Source of the DNA: Acetatifactor sp.
GTDB lineage: Bacteria > Bacillota > Clostridia > Lachnospirales > Lachnospiraceae
NCBI GenBank assembly: GCA_016303085.1
Contig: JAEDMI010000021.1
Location: forward strand, 1-18,654
Length of the DNA: 18,654 bases
Reading direction: 5' to 3'
Positions 6,324 to 14,704 of this stretch are shown piece after piece. The position numbers and the translations under genes are program-made. Position 1 is the first letter of the stretch, and every line of letters starts with the position of its first letter. The notes beneath the pieces were generated by a model, which had not been told where the DNA came from, searched no databases, and saw only the letters and a list, made by a program, of their open reading frames with translations.

Positions 6324-8945
6324 CTATACCTCTCCTTCCACTGCCTCAGCAGTTTTCCTGTCATCCGTCTCTTTCAAATCTGTCTCTTTCAGTTCCGATT
6401 CAACTGTACTATCGTCTTCTCCGGTTGCCTTTCCTGTGATCCCGCGTGCTTCGTCTTCCACCGCATTACCTTTTATTATCCGCTTATCTTTCCTTCTTCG
6501 CCATAGCATGATTCCTGCAAACATCGCAATGCTCACCGCGCTGACAATCATTCCGGCAACGGCTCCCACTGGCCGGTACTTCATCTCTATCGTGTACTCT
6601 CCCGGCTCCAGGTCAAAGGCTGCAAGACAACCGCCAAACAACTGCCCTTCTGTCTCCACACCGTTTATTTTCACATGCCAGCCGTCCTCGTACGGCACCG
6701 ACAAAATCAGACGTCCGGCATTTTCCATCGTGATATTTCCCGAGATAAAGTCGCTCTCCCACACCACATTTTCCAAGTGCTGCTCCGAAAGTACATCCAC
6801 TGCCTCCTTAAGCACCTCTTCATTTAACTGATAGATATCCACACCGATATTCGGTGTCTCATCCTCCTCATCTCCATTGGTCAGAGTCACGGTCTGCCCC
6901 TGCTCCAGATAACCCAGATACAGAACACATCCCCGTTTTAAGTCGCTGAATACCGCCTCATCCCCGTTTCCGCCGATACACTCTACCTTCTTTTTCCCGG
7001 ATATAGTCAAAAGTCCATAATAGATACCGCCTTCCCCAGCGGTAAACCGGACATCATCTCCCGCATCGGTTTCCCGCACTTCCTCAAAAAGCTTTCCCTC
7101 CACTCCAATCTCCTCAATCATCCGGTTCTGCAGTTTCAGCGCCTGATATTCATACCCCTCCGGAATATCATACCCCATCGGTATTACATAGCCGAAAGGA
7201 AGCGTCACATTGCTCTCATACAGGTAAATATCCCCGCTCTGAGCCAGTTTTGTATACAGACTGCACTCATAATCCGCCGATTCCCCGAACATGTAATGTA
7301 CATTCAGCAATGCCGACGTAAAAGCCGTTGCTCCGTCAAAGCTGTAATACACCTTGCTGTGCCGCATGCCCAGCCTTGTGTACAAATCCATGACCCGGGA
7401 ATCCATGGTGGAGGAAAACACACTGGCGGAAGGGTACCCTGTCAATGTGGCATCGTTTTTCGTCTTTCGGGCAAATTTCTCCACCCGATACAGACTGTCC
7501 TCTCTCTCCTTTGTTATCTCATAGAGAGCCTTATAGTCCTCCTGTTGTCCCAGATAGCCGGAACGGCTTGTGGTGCCGATGCTTGTATCCCAGGTATTGA
7601 TACCGCACTCTGCAATCACCGCCACCAGAGCCACCAACGCAACGGCCCATCTCACATCCTTTCTTTCTCTCGTCCGGGCCAGATACAGCAACACCGCGTA
7701 CAATGCTGCGAACACCAGCGTCAGCAGTTTTACGCCCAGTTCAAAATCTTCGTGGTCTATAAACTTTTCACAGAAAAGGATAAAACCTGCCGCCCAAAGA
7801 AAGCCGTACATAATCTGCTGTCTGTCTGTCTCCTTCATGTGGTGGTACGCGTCATAACACATCGTCAACACTATAAAAATATAGAGGAAAGACTGTCTGG
7901 CCGGCAGGGAATCGGGATAGTTGAACCCATGCCAGACAAAATCCAGAATATTTGTGGAAAAACTCAGCAACAGAAAGCCTGCAAGTCCCATTCTGCAAAA
8001 CTTCTCCCGAATGGATATCTGCCTGTTCATCAGATACATGGGAACCAGCATCAACACCGCGCTGCCGCAATAGATGTTGGGCCAGTGCTCCAGCCCCCGC
8101 TCCGTGTAAACACACACGCAATGCCTTGCCAGCATATCAAGCACAGAAAAATAGGACTCCACTTTGGTCGGAAAATCCATATCGCCGAAATCTGTCTGAA
8201 GAATGGCGCAGACTTCCGGAATCAGCAGCACCGCTGCCATTCCTCCCGCCAGCAGGGAAAACAATGCAAAATTTCCCAGACTGCGGAGCCGATGCTCTCC
8301 CCGCACCACAAGAAGATAGCCAAAGTACAACACCAGAAAAATACATATCATTATGGAAAGATAGTAGTTGGTAAAGATGGAAAAGGCCAGTGTCACACAG
8401 TACAGCCCACACTTTCCCTCCTTCACAAGTCTCTCAAGTCCGAACACAATCAGAGGCAGCAGCCAGATGCAGTCCACCCACATAATATTGTAGTTGTAAG
8501 CCGCCATAAAACCGGAAAAGGCATAAAACATGGAAAAGAGCAATGTGGCACCGTCTCTTGTGTCAAAGTGCTTTTGCAGATAATAACACGCAGTCAGACC
8601 GCAGAGCCCCGTCTTAAATACAATTAAGTATCCGATGAACTCCGTCAGAAAAGCTTCCGGCAGCAAAAAGGCCAGCGCGTGGAAGGGACTTGCCAGGTAA
8701 TAGACAAAAAGAGCCAGAAAGTTGGAGCCGATTCCCACATGAAAGGAATAGTTCAGACTCTCCCCACCTCTCACCTTGTGAAGCAGTTCACTGAAAAAGG
8801 GCATATATTGATGATACAAATCTGCGGACAAAAAAGTTCTGTCTCCAAAAGGATAAATTCCGTTGACGACAAAAAGCGCCATCATCACAGCTAGCGGCAG
8901 AAAAAAAGACATTATCAGCACCGGAAACTTTTTCTTTGTTTTCAT
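6324..8945 (-). CDS. yfhO: YfhO family multi-pass membrane protein (GT-C-type glycosyltransferase-like)
   Basis: An 873-residue integral membrane protein of the bacterial YfhO family. Some Gram-positive members glycosylate teichoic acids on the outer face using a lipid-linked sugar. Features: a first helix at about 8-28, an extracellular loop with the conserved SADLYHQYMPFF motif (40-51, candidate catalytic Asp42) followed by FHVGIGSNF, roughly a dozen hydrophobic helices to about residue 455, a large soluble region, then a final helix ending near 815. The last 58 residues are an unusual hydrophilic tail with a short direct repeat (LKETDLKETDD). The start at 8945 has AGAGG upstream. It is the first gene of a minus-strand operon with the FAD oxidoreductase directly behind it. 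Family membership is secure; the acceptor is unknown. Confidence 0.92.
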   Translation of the reverse strand: MKTKKKFPVLIMSFFLPLAVMMALFVVNGIYPFGDRTFLSADLYHQYMPFFSELLHKVRGGESLNYSFHVGIGSNFLALFVYYLASPFHALAFLLPEAFLTEFIGYLIVFKTGLCGLTACYYLQKHFDTRDGATLLFSMFYAFSGFMAAYNYNIMWVDCIWLLPLIVFGLERLVKEGKCGLYCVTLAFSIFTNYYLSIMICIFLVLYFGYLLVVRGEHRLRSLGNFALFSLLAGGMAAVLLIPEVCAILQTDFGDMDFPTKVESYFSVLDMLARHCVCVYTERGLEHWPNIYCGSAVLMLVPMYLMNRQISIREKFCRMGLAGFLLLSFSTNILDFVWHGFNYPDSLPARQSFLYIFIVLTMCYDAYHHMKETDRQQIMYGFLWAAGFILFCEKFIDHEDFELGVKLLTLVFAALYAVLLYLARTRERKDVRWAVALVALVAVIAECGINTWDTSIGTTSRSGYLGQQEDYKALYEITKEREDSLYRVEKFARKTKNDATLTGYPSASVFSSTMDSRVMDLYTRLGMRHSKVYYSFDGATAFTSALLNVHYMFGESADYECSLYTKLAQSGDIYLYESNVTLPFGYVIPMGYDIPEGYEYQALKLQNRMIEEIGVEGKLFEEVRETDAGDDVRFTAGEGGIYYGLLTISGKKKVECIGGNGDEAVFSDLKRGCVLYLGYLEQGQTVTLTNGDEEDETPNIGVDIYQLNEEVLKEAVDVLSEQHLENVVWESDFISGNITMENAGRLILSVPYEDGWHVKINGVETEGQLFGGCLAAFDLEPGEYTIEMKYRPVGAVAGMIVSAVSIAMFAGIMLWRRRKDKRIIKGNAVEDEARGITGKATGEDDSTVESELKETDLKETDDRKTAEAVEGEV

Positions 8946-8985
8946 ATCAAAAACCTCTTATCTGATAAACAATAAAAGCAATGCT

Positions 8986-9014
8986 ATTTTAACAGATTTT
9001 TCCGAACATCACAA
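8986..9014 (-). promoter_or_regulatory. Candidate sigma-A promoter of the yfhO operon
   Basis: On the minus strand TTGTGA (plus 9009-9014) is followed after exactly 17 bp by TAAAAT (8986-8991), about 40 bp before the yfhO start codon. This is the only promoter-like pair found in the 107-bp divergent gap between yfhO and the plus-strand amidotransferase. For the plus-strand gene a good TATACT (9017-9022) is present but no matching -35 element was found. Confidence 0.45.
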
Positions 9015-9052
9015 CATATACTAATGAAACAGTCTTTTTAGAGGTTTGCAAA

Positions 9053-9700
9053 ATGAAAATAGCAATTGCAGGGAAAAAAACAGCCACGGAAAATTATGTC
9101 AGATATGTTGACTCCGCAGGGATGGAGCCTCTGGTAACTTTAAATCTTGGAGAAATTGCAATATGCGACGCCCTCATTCTCCCCGGCGGAGGAGACATCA
9201 CCCCCGCCTTTTTCGGAGAAAAGAACCGCGGTTCCCGCAACATTGATACCGAACTGGACATCTTGCAGTTTCAGGCTCTTGATTTATGTATCCGCGAGCG
9301 GAAACCCGTCCTGGGAATCTGCAAGGGAATGCAAATCATCAACGTGGGGCTGGGCGGAACCATTGTCCAGGATTTGAAATCCGCAGGGATTCACAAATAC
9401 AGGGACGGTGACCAATATCATGCTACTGTCGTTGAAAGTGAATCCTGGCTGTATGATTTATGCGGCAGCCCTGTCACAGTCAACAGCGCACACCATCAAT
9501 CCATCGGAAAAACCGGCGCCGGGCTGCGGGTGATACAGTACTGCGAGGCAGACGGCTGCCCGGAAGCACTCGCCCATGAAAGTCTGCCGATTCTGGGGGT
9601 GCAGTGGCACCCCGAACGCCTGAATATCTCCCGGGCTAAGTTCTCCGGCGGAACCGTTTTGACTTACTTTGCTTCATTAGCTCTTTCGTCCCGGAGATGA
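9053..9700 (+). CDS. Class I glutamine amidotransferase-like peptidase C26 (gamma-glutamyl-GABA hydrolase-like)
   Basis: A 215-residue cytosolic hydrolase of the peptidase C26/PuuD group, which cleaves gamma-glutamyl amide bonds such as gamma-glutamyl-GABA in polyamine breakdown. The triad is present: nucleophile Cys90 in GICKGMQIINV, His186 and Glu188 in GVQWHPE. Also conserved are the ALILPGGGDITPAFFGE segment (about 40-56) and NSAHHQSI (144-151). It is about 30 residues shorter than typical PuuD (around 250), mainly at the N terminus, which opens MKIAIAGKKTATENYVRY and lacks the usual PxIGI opening. AGAGG lies seven to eight bases before the ATG. Its last 65 bp overlap, in the opposite direction, the end of the DUF2974 gene. 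No polyamine genes adjoin, so the exact substrate is open. Confidence 0.9.
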   Translation: MKIAIAGKKTATENYVRYVDSAGMEPLVTLNLGEIAICDALILPGGGDITPAFFGEKNRGSRNIDTELDILQFQALDLCIRERKPVLGICKGMQIINVGLGGTIVQDLKSAGIHKYRDGDQYHATVVESESWLYDLCGSPVTVNSAHHQSIGKTGAGLRVIQYCEADGCPEALAHESLPILGVQWHPERLNISRAKFSGGTVLTYFASLALSSRR

Positions 9701-10808
9701 CATCCCGGGTATTTTTCGTAAACTCTTCCTTTATATTGGCTCCCGCAATATCAAACAGAGCCTTGACAACCGTCTTCAAAACCTTTGTTGTGTCCTCATC
9801 TACCTCCTTCAGGGCAGCAATGATTCCGTTCATGCTCCTCTTCCATTCTGCGGTGAACTCAATCAGGTTGTCTGCCCTGGAGGCGGAAATCACCTGATAA
9901 AGCGTATCCACAAAGGTTCTGAGCTGCTTTTCATCCAGCGACAATATCCATGTGTTCAAAGTATTATCCATCCGCTTTCTACGTTCATAGATATCATTCA
10001 CATGCTTCAGATGATCTCCCTCTACCAGCCAGGTATAGGGGTCATGTTGAGCCAGTCCGAAAGTCTTACTGGCCACAACCTGATAATTCATATCCGACTC
10101 AAACAACATCCCCACCAGTGAGGAGTGGGGCAGAATCTTCGTCACCCTGTCCGCTATCAGGTCATATCCGCACCTCTCCAGCACCTCGGGGCGAAAGCCC
10201 GGTCCGTCCATGCTGAAAACTCTGAGAATCCTGTCCTGTACCTCCGGTCTGCAATTCATGGCACTGTACACAGCAAGATTTCCTCCCTTGGAATGTCCTC
10301 CCACATAAAACGGGACACGAATTCTGTCCGCCACGGAATTCAGATAGCCCACACTGTACTCCTGCCCCGGCACAGGGGAGAGGAAAGCCATATTGAAGTC
10401 CTCTTTCCAGCCGACAATCGTCTCATCCGTACCCCGATAAGCCACATAGACCGTGCCGTCGTCCAGAATATAGGTAATTGCTGAAAACTGAGTTTCCCAC
10501 TGCTTTTCAATAATATTGACATAGCAGTTCAGTTTCATATTTCGGAAACGCTTTCCCGCCAGCATTCCTTCTATCAGAGCGCGGTTTACCTCCTCGTAAC
10601 GCACGTCTGCAAACAATTTTTCGTAATCGGGATGCTCTTTTAAGCTCTGTAAAGTAACCGAACTGCTGTTTTCCCGCACACCGGGTACCATGCCGTCGAA
10701 CTTCAGATAAGACAACTGACAGAGTGCCAGACTGTCCACCTCGGTCATTGGCATATCCCGAAAAGAACAATCCCCGTATTCTTTTAAATAGTCAAGTACC
10801 GTTTCCAT
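9636..10808 (-). CDS. DUF2974 (Mbeg1-like) alpha/beta-hydrolase
   Basis: A 390-residue protein of the DUF2974 family, predicted serine hydrolases with a lipase-like fold. The N terminus (METVLDYLKEYGDCSFRDMPM) and the TEVDSLALCQLSYLKFDG block (22-39) are characteristic. YVAYRGTDETIVGWKEDF (121-138) precedes the nucleophile elbow VGGHSKGGNLAVY (169-181, candidate Ser173), then FSMDGPGF (about 198-205). A candidate catalytic His lies in the EGDHLKHV segment. The C-terminal 100 residues are charged and probably helical, ending KRFRRRT. There is no signal peptide or membrane helix, so it is likely cytosolic. GTGAGGA precedes the ATG at 10808. It shares 65 bp of its 3' end with the convergent amidotransferase gene. 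Natural substrate unknown. Confidence 0.88.
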   Translation of the reverse strand: METVLDYLKEYGDCSFRDMPMTEVDSLALCQLSYLKFDGMVPGVRENSSSVTLQSLKEHPDYEKLFADVRYEEVNRALIEGMLAGKRFRNMKLNCYVNIIEKQWETQFSAITYILDDGTVYVAYRGTDETIVGWKEDFNMAFLSPVPGQEYSVGYLNSVADRIRVPFYVGGHSKGGNLAVYSAMNCRPEVQDRILRVFSMDGPGFRPEVLERCGYDLIADRVTKILPHSSLVGMLFESDMNYQVVASKTFGLAQHDPYTWLVEGDHLKHVNDIYERRKRMDNTLNTWILSLDEKQLRTFVDTLYQVISASRADNLIEFTAEWKRSMNGIIAALKEVDEDTTKVLKTVVKALFDIAGANIKEEFTKNTRDVISGTKELMKQSKSKRFRRRT

Positions 10809-10844
10809 GGCAATTCCTCACTTAAATCATATTCTATTTGTTTT

Positions 10845-10874
10845 TTGACAGAAAATATGCTATTATGATAACAG
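10845..10874 (+). promoter_or_regulatory. Candidate promoter of the chemoreceptor gene
   Basis: A perfect TTGACA (10845-10850) lies in the divergent gap upstream of the chemotaxis gene. The best-placed -10 is TAACAG (10869-10874, 18 bp spacing) or the overlapping ATAACA (17 bp); both are poor matches. The leader to the ATG would be about 50 bases and AT-rich. No GCCGATAA-like motility sigma element was recognised. Confidence 0.4.
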
Positions 10875-10928
10875 TATTTTCAAAATATTTCAGTTCTATC
10901 AATAATATTATATACTTCGGAGGCTACT

Positions 10929-12656
10929 ATGGCAAAGAAAAAGAACAAATCTAAAATTTTTGGTTTAAGCAAAAAGCTTTTACTTGTCATTATTCCATTG
11001 CTCGTTGTATCATTTATTATCACAGCGACAATTATTTTCACAAGTACGGGCAAAACTCTTTTGGAAAATTCAAAGGTCACCTTTGAAACTGAGGCAAAAA
11101 TGAATGTAATATCCGTTGAAAATACAATACTCTCCACAACCGGCAGCAAAAGCATGAGTCGGGCAATGGTTCAGCTTACAATGCTTCCTGAAAAATGTAC
11201 AACAATTTACGAAGCAGTTAACGCGGTTGTCATCATGGAGGACGGTTATGCGTTCATGCTTGATACCAGAAAGAATGAGATTGTTGCACATCGGGATGAA
11301 ACACTTGTCGGCACCTCTTTATCCGATTACAGTACAGGCACCTTCCTTGGTGACATTATTTCACAGATGCAGGCAAACAATACTGACCTTCTCAATATTA
11401 GCGACGGCATTGCTCAATACTATGTAATGCTTTCTTTTATTGAGGATACACCATATGTAATTGTCTCCTGTATTAATCAGAGTTCCATTCTGTCTCAGCT
11501 GACAAAACTTTTATACACTATTGCAGGTGTCTTTGCTCTGGTTATCTTTCTTGTGATTGTGGTTATTGTCATTTTCCTCCGTATCGCGCTAAAGCCTATG
11601 CAGACTCTGACTGATACACTGACTGCCATCACCGATGGTGACTTTACGGTAAATGTCAAATCCAAGGGCAAGGATGAAATAGCTCTGATGAGTAATTCAC
11701 TCAACAATTTTGTGGAAATCATGAGAAGTGTCATCTCCGATATCAGTGATGTTTCGACTCAGCTTGACAATTCCAGCAAAGCCACAAAACAGATTTCCGG
11801 TGCTCTGAATCAGGCGGCAGACTCCCAAGCCGACTCCATGGGAGACATGAAGGTAACTCTGGATCAGGTTGCTTCCGGAGTGCAGGAGCTTGCACTCCAT
11901 GCCACCACGCTTTCCGATGTGGTAAACGAAACCAACCAGCGCGGAAATCAGGCAAAGGAGAACATGCAGCAGACGGTTACCGTAGCTTCCCAGGGCCGCG
12001 CAGACATGGAAGAAGTCAACAGGGCAATGGATTCTATCGTAGATTCCATGAGCCAGCTGGAACAAATTGTAGACAAAGTCGGTGCTTCCACCGAACAGAT
12101 TAACACCATGGTAGACATTATCAGTGATATCTCCGACCAGACAAATCTGCTCTCACTGAACGCTGCCATCGAGGCAGCAAGAGCCGGTGAAGCCGGCAGA
12201 GGCTTTGCAGTTGTGGCAGAGGAAATCAGGAAGCTCGCAGAGGTCAGCGCTTCCTCCGCATCCCAGATTTCCGATATCATCGGTCAGGTAAACTCTCAGG
12301 TCTCCTACATGGTACAGCAGACAGGTCAAAGCGTTACCTACATAAAGAACAATTCAGAAAAGATTACCGCTTCCTGTGAGATATTTGAGCGAATCTATAA
12401 GAACGTAACCGAAACCGACAATATGCTGACCGAAATTGTTGAACGGATTGCTCACGTTGATGATGTTGCAACCAACATCGCCGCTCTCTCGGAAGAACAA
12501 TCTGCAAGCACAGAAGAAATACTTGCTTCCACAGAGGTTCTTGCCGATGCATCTTTACAGCTCTCTCAGGACAGCCATGTAGTTGCCAAGAGTGCTGACG
12601 AGGTATCCGAGGCATCCTTCTCCCTTGCAGAGCATATGCGCAAATTCAAGATTTAA
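10929..12656 (+). CDS. Methyl-accepting chemotaxis protein
   Basis: A 575-residue transmembrane chemoreceptor. A basic N terminus leads into helix 1 (about 17-38). An extracellular sensor of about 155 residues follows (39-194), in which YAFMLDTRKNEIVAHRDETLVGTSL (107-131) has the look of a single Cache domain. Helix 2 spans about 195-218, HAMP about 219-272 (LKPMQTLTDTLTAITDGDFTV), and then comes the coiled-coil signalling domain. The hairpin tip, which contacts CheA and CheW, is at about 400-440 with EAARAGEAGRGFAVVAEE. There is no CheR-binding pentapeptide at the C terminus. GGAGG lies six bases before the ATG. It stands alone, with no che genes nearby. Its presence suggests a motile organism. 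The ligand is unknown; many Cache receptors bind small organic acids or amino acids. Confidence 0.95.
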   Translation: MAKKKNKSKIFGLSKKLLLVIIPLLVVSFIITATIIFTSTGKTLLENSKVTFETEAKMNVISVENTILSTTGSKSMSRAMVQLTMLPEKCTTIYEAVNAVVIMEDGYAFMLDTRKNEIVAHRDETLVGTSLSDYSTGTFLGDIISQMQANNTDLLNISDGIAQYYVMLSFIEDTPYVIVSCINQSSILSQLTKLLYTIAGVFALVIFLVIVVIVIFLRIALKPMQTLTDTLTAITDGDFTVNVKSKGKDEIALMSNSLNNFVEIMRSVISDISDVSTQLDNSSKATKQISGALNQAADSQADSMGDMKVTLDQVASGVQELALHATTLSDVVNETNQRGNQAKENMQQTVTVASQGRADMEEVNRAMDSIVDSMSQLEQIVDKVGASTEQINTMVDIISDISDQTNLLSLNAAIEAARAGEAGRGFAVVAEEIRKLAEVSASSASQISDIIGQVNSQVSYMVQQTGQSVTYIKNNSEKITASCEIFERIYKNVTETDNMLTEIVERIAHVDDVATNIAALSEEQSASTEEILASTEVLADASLQLSQDSHVVAKSADEVSEASFSLAEHMRKFKI

Positions 12657-12694
12657 TGAGCGCGAATTCGTGAGGCTAAGATATAATGGCACAT

Positions 12695-12735
12695 AAAAAA
12701 CCGAGCGGCTCCTTCGGGAACCATTCGGTTTTTTT
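12695..12735. terminator. Bidirectional intrinsic terminator between chemoreceptor and citrate synthase
   Basis: An 18-position stem runs from A6 (12695-12700) to T7 (12729-12735) with a TTCG tetraloop at 12713-12716. Read on the plus strand the stem has two C-A mismatches and one G-T pair; read on the minus strand those two become G-U pairs and the G-T becomes a C-A mismatch. Both directions have a T-run after the stem, and both flanking genes converge on it. Confidence 0.92.
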
Positions 12736-12761
12736 GTGCTTTCAATGAGAAAACTGTTTGC

Positions 12762-14117
12762 CTATTCTATTGTTCTGTCTTCCATCGGAATATATTCCCG
12801 TTCCTGCATCACGCTCTTATACGCGGGACGGATTATCTTATCCATATTAATTAATTCTTCTATTCTGTGTGCGCTCCACCCTACAATTCTGGCAATGGCA
12901 AAGATAGGCGTATACATCTCCAGCGGAATCTCTAACATACTGTAAACGAAGCCGCTGTAAAAATCCACGTTTGCGCTGACACCCTTATAGATTCGCGCCT
13001 TTTCGGAAATAACCTCCGGTGCGAGCCTCTCAATCATAGAATACAGTGCATAGTCCTTCTCTCGTCCCTTTGCCTCTGCAAGTCTCTTGACAAAGCCCTT
13101 GAACACCTGCGCTCTGGGGTCTGACAGGGAATATACGGCATGCCCCATACCGTATATCAGACCTTTTCTGTCAAACGCTTCTTTATTCAAAATCTTCTTT
13201 AAATAATCCTTTACCTCATCCTCATCTTTCTCGTCAGATACGTTAGCCTTAATGTCCCGCATCATCTCCACAACCTTAATGTTCGCGCCGCCGTGCTTGG
13301 GCCCCTTCAGGGAAGAAAGCGCCGCTGCAATAACCGAATAGGTATCTGCGCCGGAGGAGGAAACTACACGGGTAGTGAAAGTTGAATTGTTTCCACCGCC
13401 GTGTTCCATGTGCAACACAAGGGCAATATCCAGAACTTCGGCTTCCAAATCCGTATATTTCTTGTCCGGTCTGAGCATCATCAGCAGATTTTCCGCCGTG
13501 GAGAGTTTTTTGGAAGGACGATGTATATACATACTCTCGTCATTCTGATAATGGTTATAAGCATGATAGCCATACACCGACAACATGGGAAATACACTGA
13601 TTAAGCCGATGCACTGGCGTAGTACGTTCTCGATGGAGGTATCACTGCAATTCTTATCGTAAGAAGCCAGGGTCAACACACTCCTGGTCAGGGAATTCAT
13701 GATATCGCTGCTGGGGGCCTTCATAATAACGTCTCTTGTAAAGTTGGTGGGCAGCGTCCGATGTGCTGACAAAATATCTCGGAAATCCGTCAACTGCTTT
13801 TCATTGGGAAGTTCCCCGAACAATAAAAGGTAAGCCACCTCTTCAAACCCAAAGTGCTTTCCCCGGAAACCCTTCACCAGCTCAATGCAGTCATATCCGC
13901 GATACCAGAGTTTTCCCTCACATGGTGTCTTTACTCCGTCCACCATCTGAAAAGACTCTATTTTGGATATATTCGTCAGTCCCGTTACCACACCGTTTCC
14001 ATTTTTGTCGCGCAGTCCCCTCTGCACATCATATTTCTCAAACAGCTGAGGTTCCAGCCTGTCAGCCTCTCTGCATAATGCTGCATAATCATTCAAATAC
14101 CCTTCATTTTTTTTCAA
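12762..14117 (-). CDS. gltA: Citrate synthase
   Basis: Cytosolic enzyme that condenses acetyl-CoA with oxaloacetate to citrate. At 451 residues it is longer than the 370-residue Bacillus type. The catalytic set is visible: His275 in LKGPKHGGAN, His326 in YGMGHAVYSLSDPRA and Asp385 in ANVDFYSG; HMEHGGGNNSTFTTR (about 236-250) is also diagnostic. The start codon is TTG: GGAGG sits eight bases before the TTG at 14117-14115 but only two bases before the upstream TTG at 14123, so I use 14117. The nearby ATG at about 14108 is in another frame. No aconitase or isocitrate dehydrogenase gene adjoins. In such anaerobes the enzyme probably serves the glutamate branch, which is inferred. A methylcitrate synthase role is possible but less likely without prp genes. 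Confidence 0.94.
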   Translation of the reverse strand: MKKNEGYLNDYAALCREADRLEPQLFEKYDVQRGLRDKNGNGVVTGLTNISKIESFQMVDGVKTPCEGKLWYRGYDCIELVKGFRGKHFGFEEVAYLLLFGELPNEKQLTDFRDILSAHRTLPTNFTRDVIMKAPSSDIMNSLTRSVLTLASYDKNCSDTSIENVLRQCIGLISVFPMLSVYGYHAYNHYQNDESMYIHRPSKKLSTAENLLMMLRPDKKYTDLEAEVLDIALVLHMEHGGGNNSTFTTRVVSSSGADTYSVIAAALSSLKGPKHGGANIKVVEMMRDIKANVSDEKDEDEVKDYLKKILNKEAFDRKGLIYGMGHAVYSLSDPRAQVFKGFVKRLAEAKGREKDYALYSMIERLAPEVISEKARIYKGVSANVDFYSGFVYSMLEIPLEMYTPIFAIARIVGWSAHRIEELINMDKIIRPAYKSVMQEREYIPMEDRTIE

Positions 14118-14146
14118 TAGCAATACCTCCTCATCCTTATTTTATT

Positions 14147-14176
14147 ATCTTAACTTTTTTCAGTTCTTTATGTCAA
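14147..14176 (-). promoter_or_regulatory. Promoter of the citrate synthase gene
   Basis: On the minus strand a perfect TTGACA (plus 14171-14176) is followed after 18 bp by TAAGAT (14147-14152), ending about 30 bases before the TTG start. It lies just downstream of the yqeY terminator, so citrate synthase appears to be transcribed independently. Confidence 0.6.
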
Positions 14177-14183
14177 TTAAAAA

Positions 14184-14217
14184 ACTATAAAAAAACAGGG
14201 AAGATATCTTCCCTGTT
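14184..14217 (-). terminator. Intrinsic terminator of the yqeY transcript
   Basis: AACAGGGAAGAT followed directly by ATCTTCCCTGTT (14194-14217) is a perfect 24-bp palindrome. On the minus strand it is followed by seven T (plus-strand A run 14188-14194). It lies about 32 bp after the yqeY stop. Because the palindrome has no loop, the closing bases near GATATC must open. Confidence 0.9.
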
Positions 14218-14249
14218 AAAAATGCATATTCCGAAAATTTATGCAGGAA

Positions 14250-14687
14250 CTATTTACACAGTTCGGCAACGGTCTCATTAATTACCTTTCCGTCCGCCTT
14301 ACCTTTTAGTACAGCCATGACAGCCTTCATAATCTGACCCTTATTCTTCGTGGCAACCAGTTCGCCGAAGTTATTCTCGATATATGCTTTTACCTCCTGG
14401 GGAGACATCATTTTGGGTGCATACTCCGCAATCACGTCATAACGCTTCTGATACTCTGCCAACAGTTCACTGCGCTCCGGGGGACAGGAATCCAACTGTT
14501 CCTTCACGGTTTTCAATTCCTTGATGATAACTCTGTCCACCAATTCCGTAGGCACGTCCTCACGGCACCCCTCATCAATTGCCGCCTTTTTTACTGCGGA
14601 CACAAGGGAAGAAATAGCATCCTTTCGCTCCTTATCTCTTGCTTTCATGGCTGCTACCATATCATTTCTCAACTGTTCCAATTCCAT
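14250..14687 (-). CDS. yqeY: GatB/YqeY domain protein
   Basis: A 145-residue YqeY-type protein, equivalent to the C-terminal tRNA-interacting domain of GatB standing alone. The whole length fits the family (about 148): MELEQLRNDMVAAMKARDKERKDAISSLVSAVKKAAID (1-38), a second helical block with KELKTVKEQLDSCPPERSELLAEYQKRYDVI, then the YqeY half with MMSPQEVKAYIEN, LVATKNKGQIMKAVM and LKGKADGKVINETVAEL. It is inferred to bind tRNA or assist amidotransferase-type tRNA charging; the precise role of free YqeY is unsettled. The start at 14687 has AAGGATGG upstream, and the gap to the preceding gene is 17 bp, so the two form a pair ended by the terminator at 14184-14217. Confidence 0.93.
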   Translation of the reverse strand: MELEQLRNDMVAAMKARDKERKDAISSLVSAVKKAAIDEGCREDVPTELVDRVIIKELKTVKEQLDSCPPERSELLAEYQKRYDVIAEYAPKMMSPQEVKAYIENNFGELVATKNKGQIMKAVMAVLKGKADGKVINETVAELCK

Positions 14688-14704
14688 GACAAAACCATCC
14701 TTTC

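Noticed and set aside
7296..8627. Plus-strand open frame of 443 codons
   Set aside because: It lies wholly antisense to yfhO, is rich in His, Gln and Cys, has no family features, and the minus-strand frame has clear membrane-protein structure.
10809..10928. Riboswitch or long structured leader in the divergent gap before the chemoreceptor
   Set aside because: Only 120 AT-rich bases with promoter-like elements; no conserved riboswitch core or strong hairpin was visible.
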